Below are positions 1 to 5,244 of a DNA stretch of 5,244 nucleotides, one piece after another. Numbering within the stretch: the first letter of the stretch is position 1; every line of letters starts with the position of its first letter. This DNA comes from an uncultured bacterium. Its GTDB lineage: Bacteria; Verrucomicrobiota; Lentisphaeria; Victivallales; UBA1829. The stretch lies in assembly GCA_900549045.1 (NCBI GenBank), contig URNE01000207.1:1-5244 (forward strand), given 5' to 3'. The notes below the pieces were generated by a model. It searched no databases and was not told where the DNA came from. It saw nothing but the letters and a program-made list of their open reading frames with translations. The translations under genes were made by a program, and so were the position numbers.

Positions 1-57
1 GGAAGCTGCAATAAAAGCCGCGATCATAACGACAATGTAAATCGGAAGTCTTTTCAT
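1..57 (-). CDS. Partial membrane or exported protein, N-terminus only
   Basis: Nineteen codons are visible before the window ends. They encode a short basic start (MKRLP) followed by a hydrophobic run of Ile, Val, Ala, Met and Phe that continues to the edge, which looks like a signal peptide or first membrane helix. A clear Shine-Dalgarno sequence, AAGGAGC (64-70), sits six bases before the ATG, which supports a real gene start. It begins 14 bases after the permease stop, so it is very probably the third gene of the ABC exporter operon. In similar operons the third gene is often a further membrane or periplasmic component, but the visible part is too short to name a family. The function is unknown. 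Confidence 0.7.
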   Translation of the reverse strand, partial: MKRLPIYIVVMIAAFIAAS

Positions 58-71
58 TCTGATGCTCCTTA

Positions 72-803
72 TTACTTGATGTCTTTGCGTTCAAAGACAA
101 TGCTGGCGAGGGAGAGAGCGAATGCCGCATAGCAGATGCCCCACACCGCAACGAGCAGAACGTACATCCACGGAATATTAACCTGGTAGACCGCGTTCGC
201 CTTGAAATTGAAGAGATCAAGGTCCGGAAGAAGTCCGCCGTAAACGCCCCAGATGTTCGCGAGGCATTTCGTCGAGAACGCAAACCAGACGACCACGACC
301 GTGATGATCGGGGCAATCACTTCCGGCAGAATCACCGCGAACAGCACGCCGAGCGCCGACATCGGAATCAGAGCCAGAACGACAAGCAGATGGGACTGGA
401 ACATTGCGACATCAACACGCTGGCCGAACGCAACGTTGAAGACAATGAACGAACCGACCGCGATCAGCGCGCAGATCACCGCGCCCGTAACCATGCAGCC
501 GATCATCTTGCCCAGCAGATACTGGAAGCGGCCCAGCGGCTTTGCCAGCAGGGTGGAAGCCACGCCTTCGCGCAGCTCCTTCGGGATCTCGAACGTCAGC
601 GAGATCACCACCAGCAGCGCGGCGATGGAGTTGAGCACAAGAGCGACGTCGATCATCAACTCTTTGTGGAGTCCCATGGAGAGGACGTCGTAGTTGACGG
701 CGCTGGCGACGAGGACCAGTGCACAGAAGATGAGAAAGTACACGACTTTCATGCGCAGCACGTTTTTCCAGGTGCCGCTGGCGATTGTTATGATTTCGTT
801 CAT
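72..803 (-). CDS. ABC-2-type transporter permease
   Basis: This 243-residue integral membrane protein is the likely channel-forming partner of the ATPase encoded just upstream. About six hydrophobic segments are visible, near residues 19-36, 51-70, 99-124, 138-158, 162-178 and 212-234. Between helices 2 and 3 lies the typical ABC-2 cytoplasmic stretch: an E-x-x-x-E-x-R-E-G block (residues 72-80), then LLAKPLGR (85-92) and a GK pair (98-99), as in NosY-like permeases. The start is supported by AAGGAG (809-814) five bases before the ATG. The gap to the ATPase stop is 42 bases, consistent with one transcript. The length is normal for a half-size ABC-2 permease, which would act as a dimer. The substrate cannot be read from the sequence; lipid, peptide, drug or polysaccharide export are all possible. 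The family call is firm and the substrate open. Confidence 0.9.
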   Translation of the reverse strand: MNEIITIASGTWKNVLRMKVVYFLIFCALVLVASAVNYDVLSMGLHKELMIDVALVLNSIAALLVVISLTFEIPKELREGVASTLLAKPLGRFQYLLGKMIGCMVTGAVICALIAVGSFIVFNVAFGQRVDVAMFQSHLLVVLALIPMSALGVLFAVILPEVIAPIITVVVVWFAFSTKCLANIWGVYGGLLPDLDLFNFKANAVYQVNIPWMYVLLVAVWGICYAAFALSLASIVFERKDIK

Positions 804-845
804 AACGTCTCCTTTTTTGTGTTTTTGTTGGTTTCGGTATTGTAA

Positions 846-1778
846 TTAAACATTTGCATTTTCCACCGTGCGGAAGAAGAAATCCTCCAGTTTCTCGCGC
901 GACGCGGAAAGCGTCACGGCGTCGGGGAATTCCTTCTTGAGCTCCTCCACGCGGTCCTTGATGTGCGTCGCGTGGTGCGGGAACTGAAGCGTCCAGCCGC
1001 CGTCGGGGTTCTTCACGCTGCCCTCGGCATCGACCATGAGTTCGCGGAACACCTTGTCCGCTCCCGGGGCGATCACGACGTTGATTCCGGACGCCGCGAG
1101 CAGGTCATCGAGCTTTCCGGTGCAGAGCAGATGCCCCTTCTTCAAAATCGCAATCCGGTCGCAGATCTCCTCCACGTCGGAAAGAATATGGCTGCTGAAG
1201 AACACGCTGGTTCCCTTTTTCTGCTGTTCAATGATGATCTGCTTGAACTCCTGGCGTCCATAAGGGTCGAGTCCGAGGAGCGGTTCGTCGAGAATCAGCA
1301 GTTCCGGTTTGTTGAGCAGAGCCTGCGCCACGCCGATACGCTGGAGCATGCCGCGCGAAAACGAACCGAGTTTCTCCTTCGCGTGATCCGCCATTTTAAC
1401 CGTCTGAAGCGTCTCGTCAATCGTTTCATTGCGGACGTTGGAGGGAATGCGCAGGAGTTTTGCGCAAATCGAAAGGAATTCGCGCGCGGTCAGCTGTTTG
1501 CTGAATGCGGGGGAGTCGGGCAGAAAACCGATGCGTTTTTTGACTTCGACATCGTACGCGGGTTTCCCGAGCACGGTCGCAGAGCCTTCGGTGGGCTTGA
1601 TCAGATCCATCAGAATCTTGATCGTCGTTGTTTTTCCGGCCCCGTTCGGTCCTAGAAATCCGAACACGGAGCCGCGGGGAACAGAAATCGAGAGGTTGTC
1701 CAAAGCCTTCGGACCGCGCGAAAACCAGTGACGGTAGCACTTTGACAGCCCCTCCGTCTGAATCACATATTCATCCAT
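846..1778 (-). CDS. ABC-2-type transporter ATP-binding protein
   Basis: This 310-residue cytoplasmic ATPase powers the neighbouring permease. In order, the protein shows the Walker A motif GPNGAGKT (residues 43-50), the region usually holding the Q-loop as IGFLPD (83-88, Asp in place of Gln), the signature FSRGMLQR (140-147), Walker B with LLILDEP (160-166), the D-loop GLDP (169-172) and the H-loop SSH (195-197). Asp or Glu at the Q-loop is common in CcmA/NatA-like exporter ATPases and need not mean loss of activity. Residues from about 225 to 310 form a C-terminal extension of the type seen in this class, with no motif I can assign. AAAGGGAGA (1788-1796) lies nine bases before the chosen ATG. 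An out-of-frame ATG closer to it (1784-1786) opens only a seven-codon ORF. This is the first gene of an ATPase-permease operon. The substrate is unknown. Confidence 0.95.
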   Translation of the reverse strand: MDEYVIQTEGLSKCYRHWFSRGPKALDNLSISVPRGSVFGFLGPNGAGKTTTIKILMDLIKPTEGSATVLGKPAYDVEVKKRIGFLPDSPAFSKQLTAREFLSICAKLLRIPSNVRNETIDETLQTVKMADHAKEKLGSFSRGMLQRIGVAQALLNKPELLILDEPLLGLDPYGRQEFKQIIIEQQKKGTSVFFSSHILSDVEEICDRIAILKKGHLLCTGKLDDLLAASGINVVIAPGADKVFRELMVDAEGSVKNPDGGWTLQFPHHATHIKDRVEELKKEFPDAVTLSASREKLEDFFFRTVENANV

Positions 1779-1798
1779 TCAACCATTTCTCCCTTTGC

Positions 1799-1812
1799 TT
1801 CCGGAGCCGGAA
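1799..1812. repeat. Short inverted repeat next to the ATPase ribosome site
   Basis: TTCCGG-AG-CCGGAA is a perfect six-base inverted repeat with a two-base centre, lying just upstream of the Shine-Dalgarno sequence of the ATPase gene. It could be a protein-binding site. A two-base loop is too tight for a full hairpin, although a four-base-pair version with a larger loop could form. It may also be chance in GC-rich DNA. Confidence 0.3.
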
Positions 1813-1831
1813 AATCCCGCCCGGGGTTCAT

Positions 1832-1883
1832 GAAACAAAAATATGAATCTCCTGAAACAATAACATTAAAATCAGGAGATTCA
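1832..1883 (-). terminator. Probable intrinsic terminator of the leuA-carboxypeptidase unit
   Basis: Positions 1844-1855 and 1872-1883 are perfect 12-base inverted arms (TGAATCTCCTGA and its complement) around a 16-base AT-rich loop. Read on the minus strand, the stem is followed at once by TATTTTTGTTTC, a T-rich tail, which is the layout of a Rho-independent terminator. It lies about 75 bases past the carboxypeptidase stop. The loop is longer than usual, and the site is also 66 bases ahead of the ATPase start, so an operator for the exporter operon is a real alternative. Confidence 0.5.
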
Positions 1884-1884
1884 A
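1857..1884 (-). promoter_or_regulatory. Weak candidate promoter of the ABC operon
   Basis: TTGAAT (1879-1884) and TATTGT (1857-1862) are separated by 16 bases, and each matches four of six bases of the sigma-70 consensus. The pair lies within the inverted repeat, so if it is real the repeat would be an operator rather than a terminator. Upstream on the minus strand are three A-tracts (between about 1887 and 1915) spaced roughly one helical turn apart, which could bend the DNA. The match is weak. Confidence 0.2.
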
Positions 1885-1957
1885 ATCCTTTTTCCGTTTT
1901 TTTCATCTTTTTTTTGAAGAAAGACTCCAAAATTCAGATTTTCCTTCCCGGAATCTC

Positions 1958-3268
1958 TCAATTCGCTTTTTTCCGTTTTTGCGGCGGCGCTTTTTTTGCC
2001 GGAGCCTTCTTCTGCACCGTTTTTTTCGGTTGCGCAGTTTTCTTCTGCACCGGCTTTTTCTGAACGGCGTTCTTCTGCAGAGACGTCTTTTTCGGCTGCG
2101 GTTTCACCGCGGGGAGCATGCGGTCACGCTTCAGAGCCGCCGCAGGATCCGCGGCGCGGGCATATCCCCAGTCCAGAAGCCGACGCACAAACATGTCGCG
2201 GTCGCGGCGGCGCGGATATCCCGTAACAACCGCGACCATGCGCCGTCCGTCGCGCAGACAGGTCGCCGTCAGACAAAACCCCGAGCGGTTGATAAACCCG
2301 GTTTTCAGCCCATCCACTCCCGGCGCGGCTTCCGAAGATCCCGGAAGAAGATAGTTGTGGTTCTTGATCATCATATAGCCCTTCTGCCCCTTCTCGCGAA
2401 AGGTGTCCAGACGGGTCGACGCCCAGTCCATCAGCTGTTTGTGGCGGAGCGTCACCTCCGCGAGACGCGCCATTCCCTCCGGGCTCGACACATTGTCCTG
2501 CTTCGCCGCTTTGCCGGGCAGTCCGTTCGGGTTGTAAAAACGGGTGTTCGCCATTTTGAGTTCACGGGCACGGGCGTTCATACGGTCGACAAACGGCCGC
2601 ACCGCCCCCCCGCCGATGAATTCCGCAATCAGATACGCCGCATCGTTCGCGCTCTTGATCGACGTCGCCTTCATCAGTTCCCCGAGCTTGAAAGTCTCGC
2701 GCGGGTCCAGATACACCTGGCTCCCGCCGATCCGCGACGCCGCCGCGGTGACTTTCACCGGAGTATCCAGCGAATATTTGCCCGCAAGAATATCTTCATA
2801 GGCAAGCAGACACGTCATAATTTTCGTCATCGAGGCGATCGGATAGGCGTTCCGCGCGTTTTTCGCCCAGAGAACGTTCCGCGTATTCAGATCCACAAGA
2901 ATTCCCGACGATGCGCTGACACTGCCCGGAAGCGACGCGATGTTCCCCTGCACCGCATAGCGGTATTCGAACGGCTCGCCGAAATGCGGATCGTACGGAA
3001 TTTCCGGCGGAGGAACTGCGTTCTGCGCGGACGCGTCCGCGGAAACGGACGGCGCGGGATCCAGTACGACCGGATTGATGACCGGAAGGCTGGCGGCGTC
3101 CGCATTATCCATATTGCCCCCCGGAACGGGTTTCTCCGGAACCGCGGGCCCCTTTGCCTCGGATTCCGGAAAAGCACCCGCCTCGGAATACATGCAGGAA
3201 AACAGTATCACCGCATGAACGAGCACTATTATCGTCAGAATAACAAGGATGGTGCTGTGCTTCTTCAT
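1958..3268 (-). CDS. D-alanyl-D-alanine carboxypeptidase (peptidase S11), lysine-rich tail
   Basis: This 436-residue penicillin-binding-type serine peptidase is predicted to remove the terminal D-Ala from peptidoglycan stem peptides outside the cytoplasmic membrane. All three active-site motifs are present: SMTK (146-149, nucleophile Ser146 and Lys149), SAN (206-208) and KTG (322-324). Residues 1-25 are a basic start plus a long hydrophobic helix. It could be a membrane anchor, a signal peptide cut after AGA (30-32), or an atypical lipobox ending at Cys25. Residues 27-105 form a Pro/Ala/Val-rich linker and about 106-375 the catalytic domain. Instead of the usual PBP5-type C-terminal beta domain there is a strongly basic Lys/Gln/Pro/Ala tail (389-436) with repeated VQKK units. 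The start lies two bases after the leuA stop (TGAAAATG), without a good Shine-Dalgarno site, suggesting translational coupling. Family and catalysis are firm; whether it acts as DacA/DacC-like carboxypeptidase or PbpG-like endopeptidase is not resolved. Confidence 0.93.
   Translation of the reverse strand: MKKHSTILVILTIIVLVHAVILFSCMYSEAGAFPESEAKGPAVPEKPVPGGNMDNADAASLPVINPVVLDPAPSVSADASAQNAVPPPEIPYDPHFGEPFEYRYAVQGNIASLPGSVSASSGILVDLNTRNVLWAKNARNAYPIASMTKIMTCLLAYEDILAGKYSLDTPVKVTAAASRIGGSQVYLDPRETFKLGELMKATSIKSANDAAYLIAEFIGGGAVRPFVDRMNARARELKMANTRFYNPNGLPGKAAKQDNVSSPEGMARLAEVTLRHKQLMDWASTRLDTFREKGQKGYMMIKNHNYLLPGSSEAAPGVDGLKTGFINRSGFCLTATCLRDGRRMVAVVTGYPRRRDRDMFVRRLLDWGYARAADPAAALKRDRMLPAVKPQPKKTSLQKNAVQKKPVQKKTAQPKKTVQKKAPAKKAPPQKRKKAN
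1961..2104 (-). repeat. Low-complexity Lys-rich tail-coding repeat
   Basis: These bases encode the basic tail of the carboxypeptidase. The motif TTCTTCTGCA (plus strand) recurs at 2007, 2040 and 2070, that is every 33 and 30 bases, encoding in-frame copies around CAG-AAG-AA. Between them lie runs of seven T (1991-1997 and 2020-2026) and six T (1967-1972) on the plus strand. The pattern suggests growth by local duplication or slippage. The homopolymer runs could shift the frame and alter the tail without touching the catalytic domain. Confidence 0.7.
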
Positions 3269-3270
3269 TT

Positions 3271-4977
3271 TCAGCCGTTGACTTTTCCGTCGTCGTTCAT
3301 TGCCTTGTTGAGCGCCGTAACGAGTGCCTGAACCGCGGCCTGGTCGATGTTGGAGTGCTCGCCGGCGCCGTAGAACAGCGCGCCGTCGCGTTTGCGGCGG
3401 ATTCCGACATACGCAATCGCCTTCGCATCGGCCGTTCCGCCGAGCGTACGCTCCGAAAAGTCCTCCAGCACGAAATCATAGAGACCGGCGACATTGCGGA
3501 TCGCATGAACCGTCGCAGAAAGCGGACCGTTTCCGGCGCCTTCGATCTCCATGCTCCGCCCGTTGACCGCAAGGATGAGACGGACTTTGACCGTGGGATT
3601 GTCTCCCGTTTCATCGGTCGGAACGCGCGTGTAGCGGAGCAGCTTCAGCGGCCCCCGCACGTCGATAAACGCCTCGCGGAACACCTTGATAAGCTCGGAA
3701 GCGTCAATCTCGTCCCCCTTCTGATCCGTGTAACGCTGAACCGCTTCGCCGATCTGCGGGTGCATATTTTTCGGCGGATGCAGCCCGTAATCGTGCTCAA
3801 GCACATAGACGATTCCGCCCTTGCCCGACTGGCTGTTGATGCGGATGAGTTTCTCGTAGGAACGCCCGACATCCGCCGGGTCGATATGCAGGTACGGCAT
3901 TTTCCACCCCACGCCGAAGAGCTTCTGCGCCTCTTCGCGCTTTTCGAATCCCTTGCGGATGGCGTCCTGATGCGAACCGGAGAAAGCGGTGAACACCAGC
4001 TGTCCCGCATACGGATGACGCTGATGCACCTCAATTCCGCTTGCCTCCTCGACAGCCTTCGCTATTTTCGGAAGATTGGAGAAGTCCAGATTCGGCTCAA
4101 TGCCGAGAGCCTTCAGATTCAGCGCAAGCGTCACAATATCCACATTGCCGGTGCGCTCGCCGTGTCCGAACAGAGTGCCTTCGACGCGTTCGGCGCCCGC
4201 GAGCAGAGTCATCTCGGTCGCGGCGACGGCGCACCCCTGGTCGTTGTGCGAATGCACGCTGACCGTGGTTTCGTCCAGATACGGATAACGCTGAATGAAA
4301 TAGGCGATCATATCCGCGTAGTGCCACGGCGGACGCCGCTCGACGGTCGCGGGAAGATTGAGGATGAAGTCGCGCTTTTCAGACTTGCCCCACGCCTCTT
4401 TGACCGCAATGCAGAGATCAACGACGAAGTCGATATCGCTGTCCGTGAACTCCTCGGGGGAGAATTCATATCCGATCACATCTTTCATTCCCGCCTCTTC
4501 CACAAGACGGCGGATGAGTTTGGTTCCCTCGACCGCCATCCGCTTGATCTCCTCGCGCGATTTGCCGAAAACGATCTGACCGTGCAGATCGGAGGTTGCA
4601 ATGTACGCATGAAGCACGGCGGAGTGAACCCCCTTGAGGGATTCGACAGTGCGGCGGATCAGGGATTCCCGCATCTGGGTCAGAACGCTGATGCGGACGT
4701 CTCCGGGAATGTGATTGTGCTCGATCAGCTCGCGGGTGAACTCAAAATCATCCTGCGACGCGGAAGGGAAGGCAACTTCGATTTCCTTGAATCCGATATC
4801 GGCAAGAAGTTTGAAATATTCAAGTTTTTTCGCAGGATTCATAGGCATGGGAAGAGCCTGATTGCCGTCGCGCAGATCGACGGAGCACCAGGCGGGAGCA
4901 TGAGTCAGCTCTCCTTCGATCCAATCCCGTTTTTTCAGCGGAATGCGTGCGGGACTCTTATACTTTGGAGTCGTCAT
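3271..4977 (-). CDS. leuA: 2-isopropylmalate synthase, type II
   Basis: LeuA condenses acetyl-CoA with 2-oxoisovalerate to form 2-isopropylmalate, the first committed step of leucine synthesis, in the cytoplasm. With the chosen start it is 568 residues. The catalytic TIM barrel shows DLRDGNQ (34-40; Asp37 is the expected metal ligand), HSHND (242-246; both His are metal ligands), GHGERTGNVD (271-280) and SGSHQDA (333-339; expected catalytic His336). NSQSGKGG (381-388) is a type II hallmark shared with mycobacterial LeuA. Residues from about 447 on form the LeuA regulatory dimer domain, with GAGNGP (480-485), which normally binds leucine for feedback inhibition. The open frame extends upstream to 5037, but that ATG lies in the proximal promoter and the extra 20 residues do not resemble the family, so ATG 4975-4977 is preferred. 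AAGGTG (4982-4987) precedes it. It is the first gene of a unit with the carboxypeptidase. Confidence 0.96.
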   Translation of the reverse strand: MTTPKYKSPARIPLKKRDWIEGELTHAPAWCSVDLRDGNQALPMPMNPAKKLEYFKLLADIGFKEIEVAFPSASQDDFEFTRELIEHNHIPGDVRISVLTQMRESLIRRTVESLKGVHSAVLHAYIATSDLHGQIVFGKSREEIKRMAVEGTKLIRRLVEEAGMKDVIGYEFSPEEFTDSDIDFVVDLCIAVKEAWGKSEKRDFILNLPATVERRPPWHYADMIAYFIQRYPYLDETTVSVHSHNDQGCAVAATEMTLLAGAERVEGTLFGHGERTGNVDIVTLALNLKALGIEPNLDFSNLPKIAKAVEEASGIEVHQRHPYAGQLVFTAFSGSHQDAIRKGFEKREEAQKLFGVGWKMPYLHIDPADVGRSYEKLIRINSQSGKGGIVYVLEHDYGLHPPKNMHPQIGEAVQRYTDQKGDEIDASELIKVFREAFIDVRGPLKLLRYTRVPTDETGDNPTVKVRLILAVNGRSMEIEGAGNGPLSATVHAIRNVAGLYDFVLEDFSERTLGGTADAKAIAYVGIRRKRDGALFYGAGEHSNIDQAAVQALVTALNKAMNDDGKVNG

Positions 4978-4978
4978 A

Positions 4979-4996
4979 ATACACCTTATACACCTT
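4979..4996 (-). promoter_or_regulatory. Duplicated Shine-Dalgarno stretch before leuA
   Basis: On the minus strand AAGGTGTAT occurs twice in direct tandem (4988-4996, then 4979-4987), just before the leuA ATG. GGTG can pair with the CACC part of the 16S rRNA anti-Shine-Dalgarno. From that part of the anti-Shine-Dalgarno, the proximal copy's four-base spacing is appropriate, while the distal copy is 13 bases away. The proximal copy is thus the likely ribosome site and fixes the start at 4977. Confidence 0.6.
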
Positions 4997-5022
4997 TGTT
5001 TAGTTGTGTTGATAGATTTCCG

Positions 5023-5037
5023 ATGATAATATATCAT
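5023..5037. promoter_or_regulatory. Palindrome over the proximal -10, possible operator
   Basis: ATGATA-ATA-TATCAT is a perfect six-base inverted repeat with a three-base centre. It covers the proximal -10 hexamer of leuA, so a bound regulator would block this promoter. The regulator is unknown. AT-rich -10 regions readily give palindromes by chance, which lowers confidence. Confidence 0.35.
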
Positions 5038-5055
5038 GCTTTCCGCAAATGAAAA
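5028..5055 (-). promoter_or_regulatory. Proximal leuA promoter (sigma-70-like)
   Basis: TATATT (5028-5033, five of six matches) lies 16 bases from TTTTCA (5050-5055, four of six). The minus-strand AT-rich stretch just upstream (about 5061-5074) could serve as an UP element. Transcription would start near 5020, giving a leader of about 45 bases and excluding the upstream ATG at 5037 from the message. Confidence 0.5.
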
Positions 5056-5104
5056 GCGGATTTTAAAAAATTATCGCGGAATAGGGGAAAACGGAGACGC
5101 AACA

Positions 5105-5123
5105 GCCGGGCTCCCTCCCCGGC
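5105..5123. repeat. GC-rich hairpin in the leuA leader region
   Basis: GCCGGG (5105-5110) and CCCGGC (5118-5123) are perfect six-base arms around a seven-base loop. On the minus strand the loop and neighbouring bases are purine-rich (GGGGAGGGAG). No T-run follows on the minus strand, so it is not a normal intrinsic terminator. It would lie inside the leader of a message begun at the distal promoter. Confidence 0.4.
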
Positions 5124-5187
5124 AGGCGGAGCTGATGTTTTGTTTTCAGACCTTCCGAAAAAACTTTTCCATGAAACAACTTAAATT

Positions 5188-5216
5188 TTTATAAAACCGA
5201 ACACCAACATTGCCAA
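5188..5216 (-). promoter_or_regulatory. Distal leuA promoter (sigma-70-like)
   Basis: TTGGCA (5211-5216) and TATAAA (5188-5193) each match five of six consensus bases and are separated by exactly 17 bases, the best promoter match in the window. The next gene on this strand is leuA, so it would produce a leader of about 200 bases. No Leu-rich leader peptide or T-box motif is visible in that leader. It could instead serve a small RNA, but no terminator supports that. Confidence 0.5.
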
Positions 5217-5232
5217 AAAGCAATAAAGCAAT
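5217..5232. repeat. Tandem 8-base duplication upstream of the distal promoter
   Basis: AAAGCAAT is repeated twice in direct tandem on the plus strand, abutting the distal -35. The first copy also forms a five-base inverted repeat with ATTGC at 5209-5213, spanning the -35. It may be a binding site or simple slippage. The rest of 5124-5244 shows no gene. Confidence 0.4.
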
Positions 5233-5244
5233 CCCCGGTTTACA

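Noticed and set aside
1261..1520. Asp at the Q-loop of the ABC ATPase as a sign of a dead enzyme
   Set aside because: Acidic residues at this place are common in this exporter subfamily, and every other nucleotide-binding motif is intact.
1765..1786. Seven-codon ORF (MVEWMNM) overlapping the ATPase start
   Set aside because: Its ATG is only about two bases from the Shine-Dalgarno core, too close for efficient use, and it is probably incidental.
1936..1957. Weak bulged stem just after the carboxypeptidase stop as the terminator
   Set aside because: The arms are broken by a two-base bulge and followed only by a short T-run. The 12-bp repeat at 1844-1883 is far stronger.
1979..3331. A 450-codon open frame on the plus strand antisense to the carboxypeptidase
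   Set aside because: The product is extremely Arg/His-rich and shows no domain, while the opposite strand encodes all S11 motifs. It is a composition shadow.
4978..5037. A 20-residue N-terminal extension of LeuA from the ATG at 5037
   Set aside because: The codons overlap the proximal -10 and palindrome, the residues do not look like a LeuA N-terminus, and the start at 4977 has its own ribosome site.
3355..5052. A 565-codon open frame on the plus strand antisense to leuA
   Set aside because: It lies almost entirely opposite leuA, whose family motifs are complete. Its translation is Arg/His/Asp-rich with no recognisable motif, as expected from GC-rich codon use on the other strand.
5042..5060. 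Hairpin TCCGC / GCGGA near the proximal leuA promoter as a terminator
   Set aside because: The stem is only five pairs with a nine-base loop and no T-run follows on the minus strand. It overlaps the -35 region instead.
5146..5172. Possible leader peptide (MEKFFRKV then stop) between the leuA promoters
   Set aside because: It has no ribosome site and no leucine codons, and no paired terminator/antiterminator follows, so leucine attenuation is unsupported.

Overview
All genes in this window read on the minus strand, so transcription runs from high to low coordinates. In that order they are: a 2-isopropylmalate synthase (leuA, type II), a D-alanyl-D-alanine carboxypeptidase-type serine peptidase (S11 family) with an unusual lysine-rich tail, an ABC-2-type exporter ATPase, its membrane permease, and the first 19 codons of a further membrane or exported protein cut off by the window edge. 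No rRNA, tRNA, CRISPR array, transposon or phage gene was seen.

The genes appear to form two transcription units. Unit 1 (about 5216 to 1958) is leuA plus the carboxypeptidase. Only two bases separate the leuA stop from the next start, so the two are very likely co-transcribed and translationally coupled. Ahead of leuA lie about 270 bases of non-coding DNA with two sigma-70-like promoters: a strong-looking distal one, and a proximal one whose -10 sits in a 15-bp palindrome. There is also a GC-rich hairpin, and a tandem duplication of the Shine-Dalgarno stretch. Unit 2 (1778 to beyond position 1) is ATPase, permease and the partial gene, with short gaps and good ribosome binding sites. Between the units is a 179-bp AT-rich gap with a 12-bp perfect inverted repeat, read here as the terminator of unit 1 or an operator of unit 2, and spaced A-tracts.

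leuA makes the first committed compound of leucine synthesis and carries its C-terminal regulatory domain. The carboxypeptidase trims or remodels peptidoglycan outside the cytoplasmic membrane. The ABC pair exports an unknown substrate or acts in membrane or envelope upkeep. Leucine synthesis and wall trimming have no obvious shared pathway, so their tight coupling is a curiosity.

The organism is a bacterium with GC-rich genes, AT-rich intergenic DNA and conventional Shine-Dalgarno sites. A type II IPMS with a peptidoglycan carboxypeptidase carrying Pro/Ala-rich linkers and a Lys/Ala/Pro tail is compatible with a PVC-group (for example Lentisphaerae-like) or other Gram-negative bacterium, but this is a weak inference. 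The window looks like ordinary chromosomal housekeeping DNA. No convincing new multi-gene system was found, and the most distinctive items are the tailed carboxypeptidase and the leuA control region.
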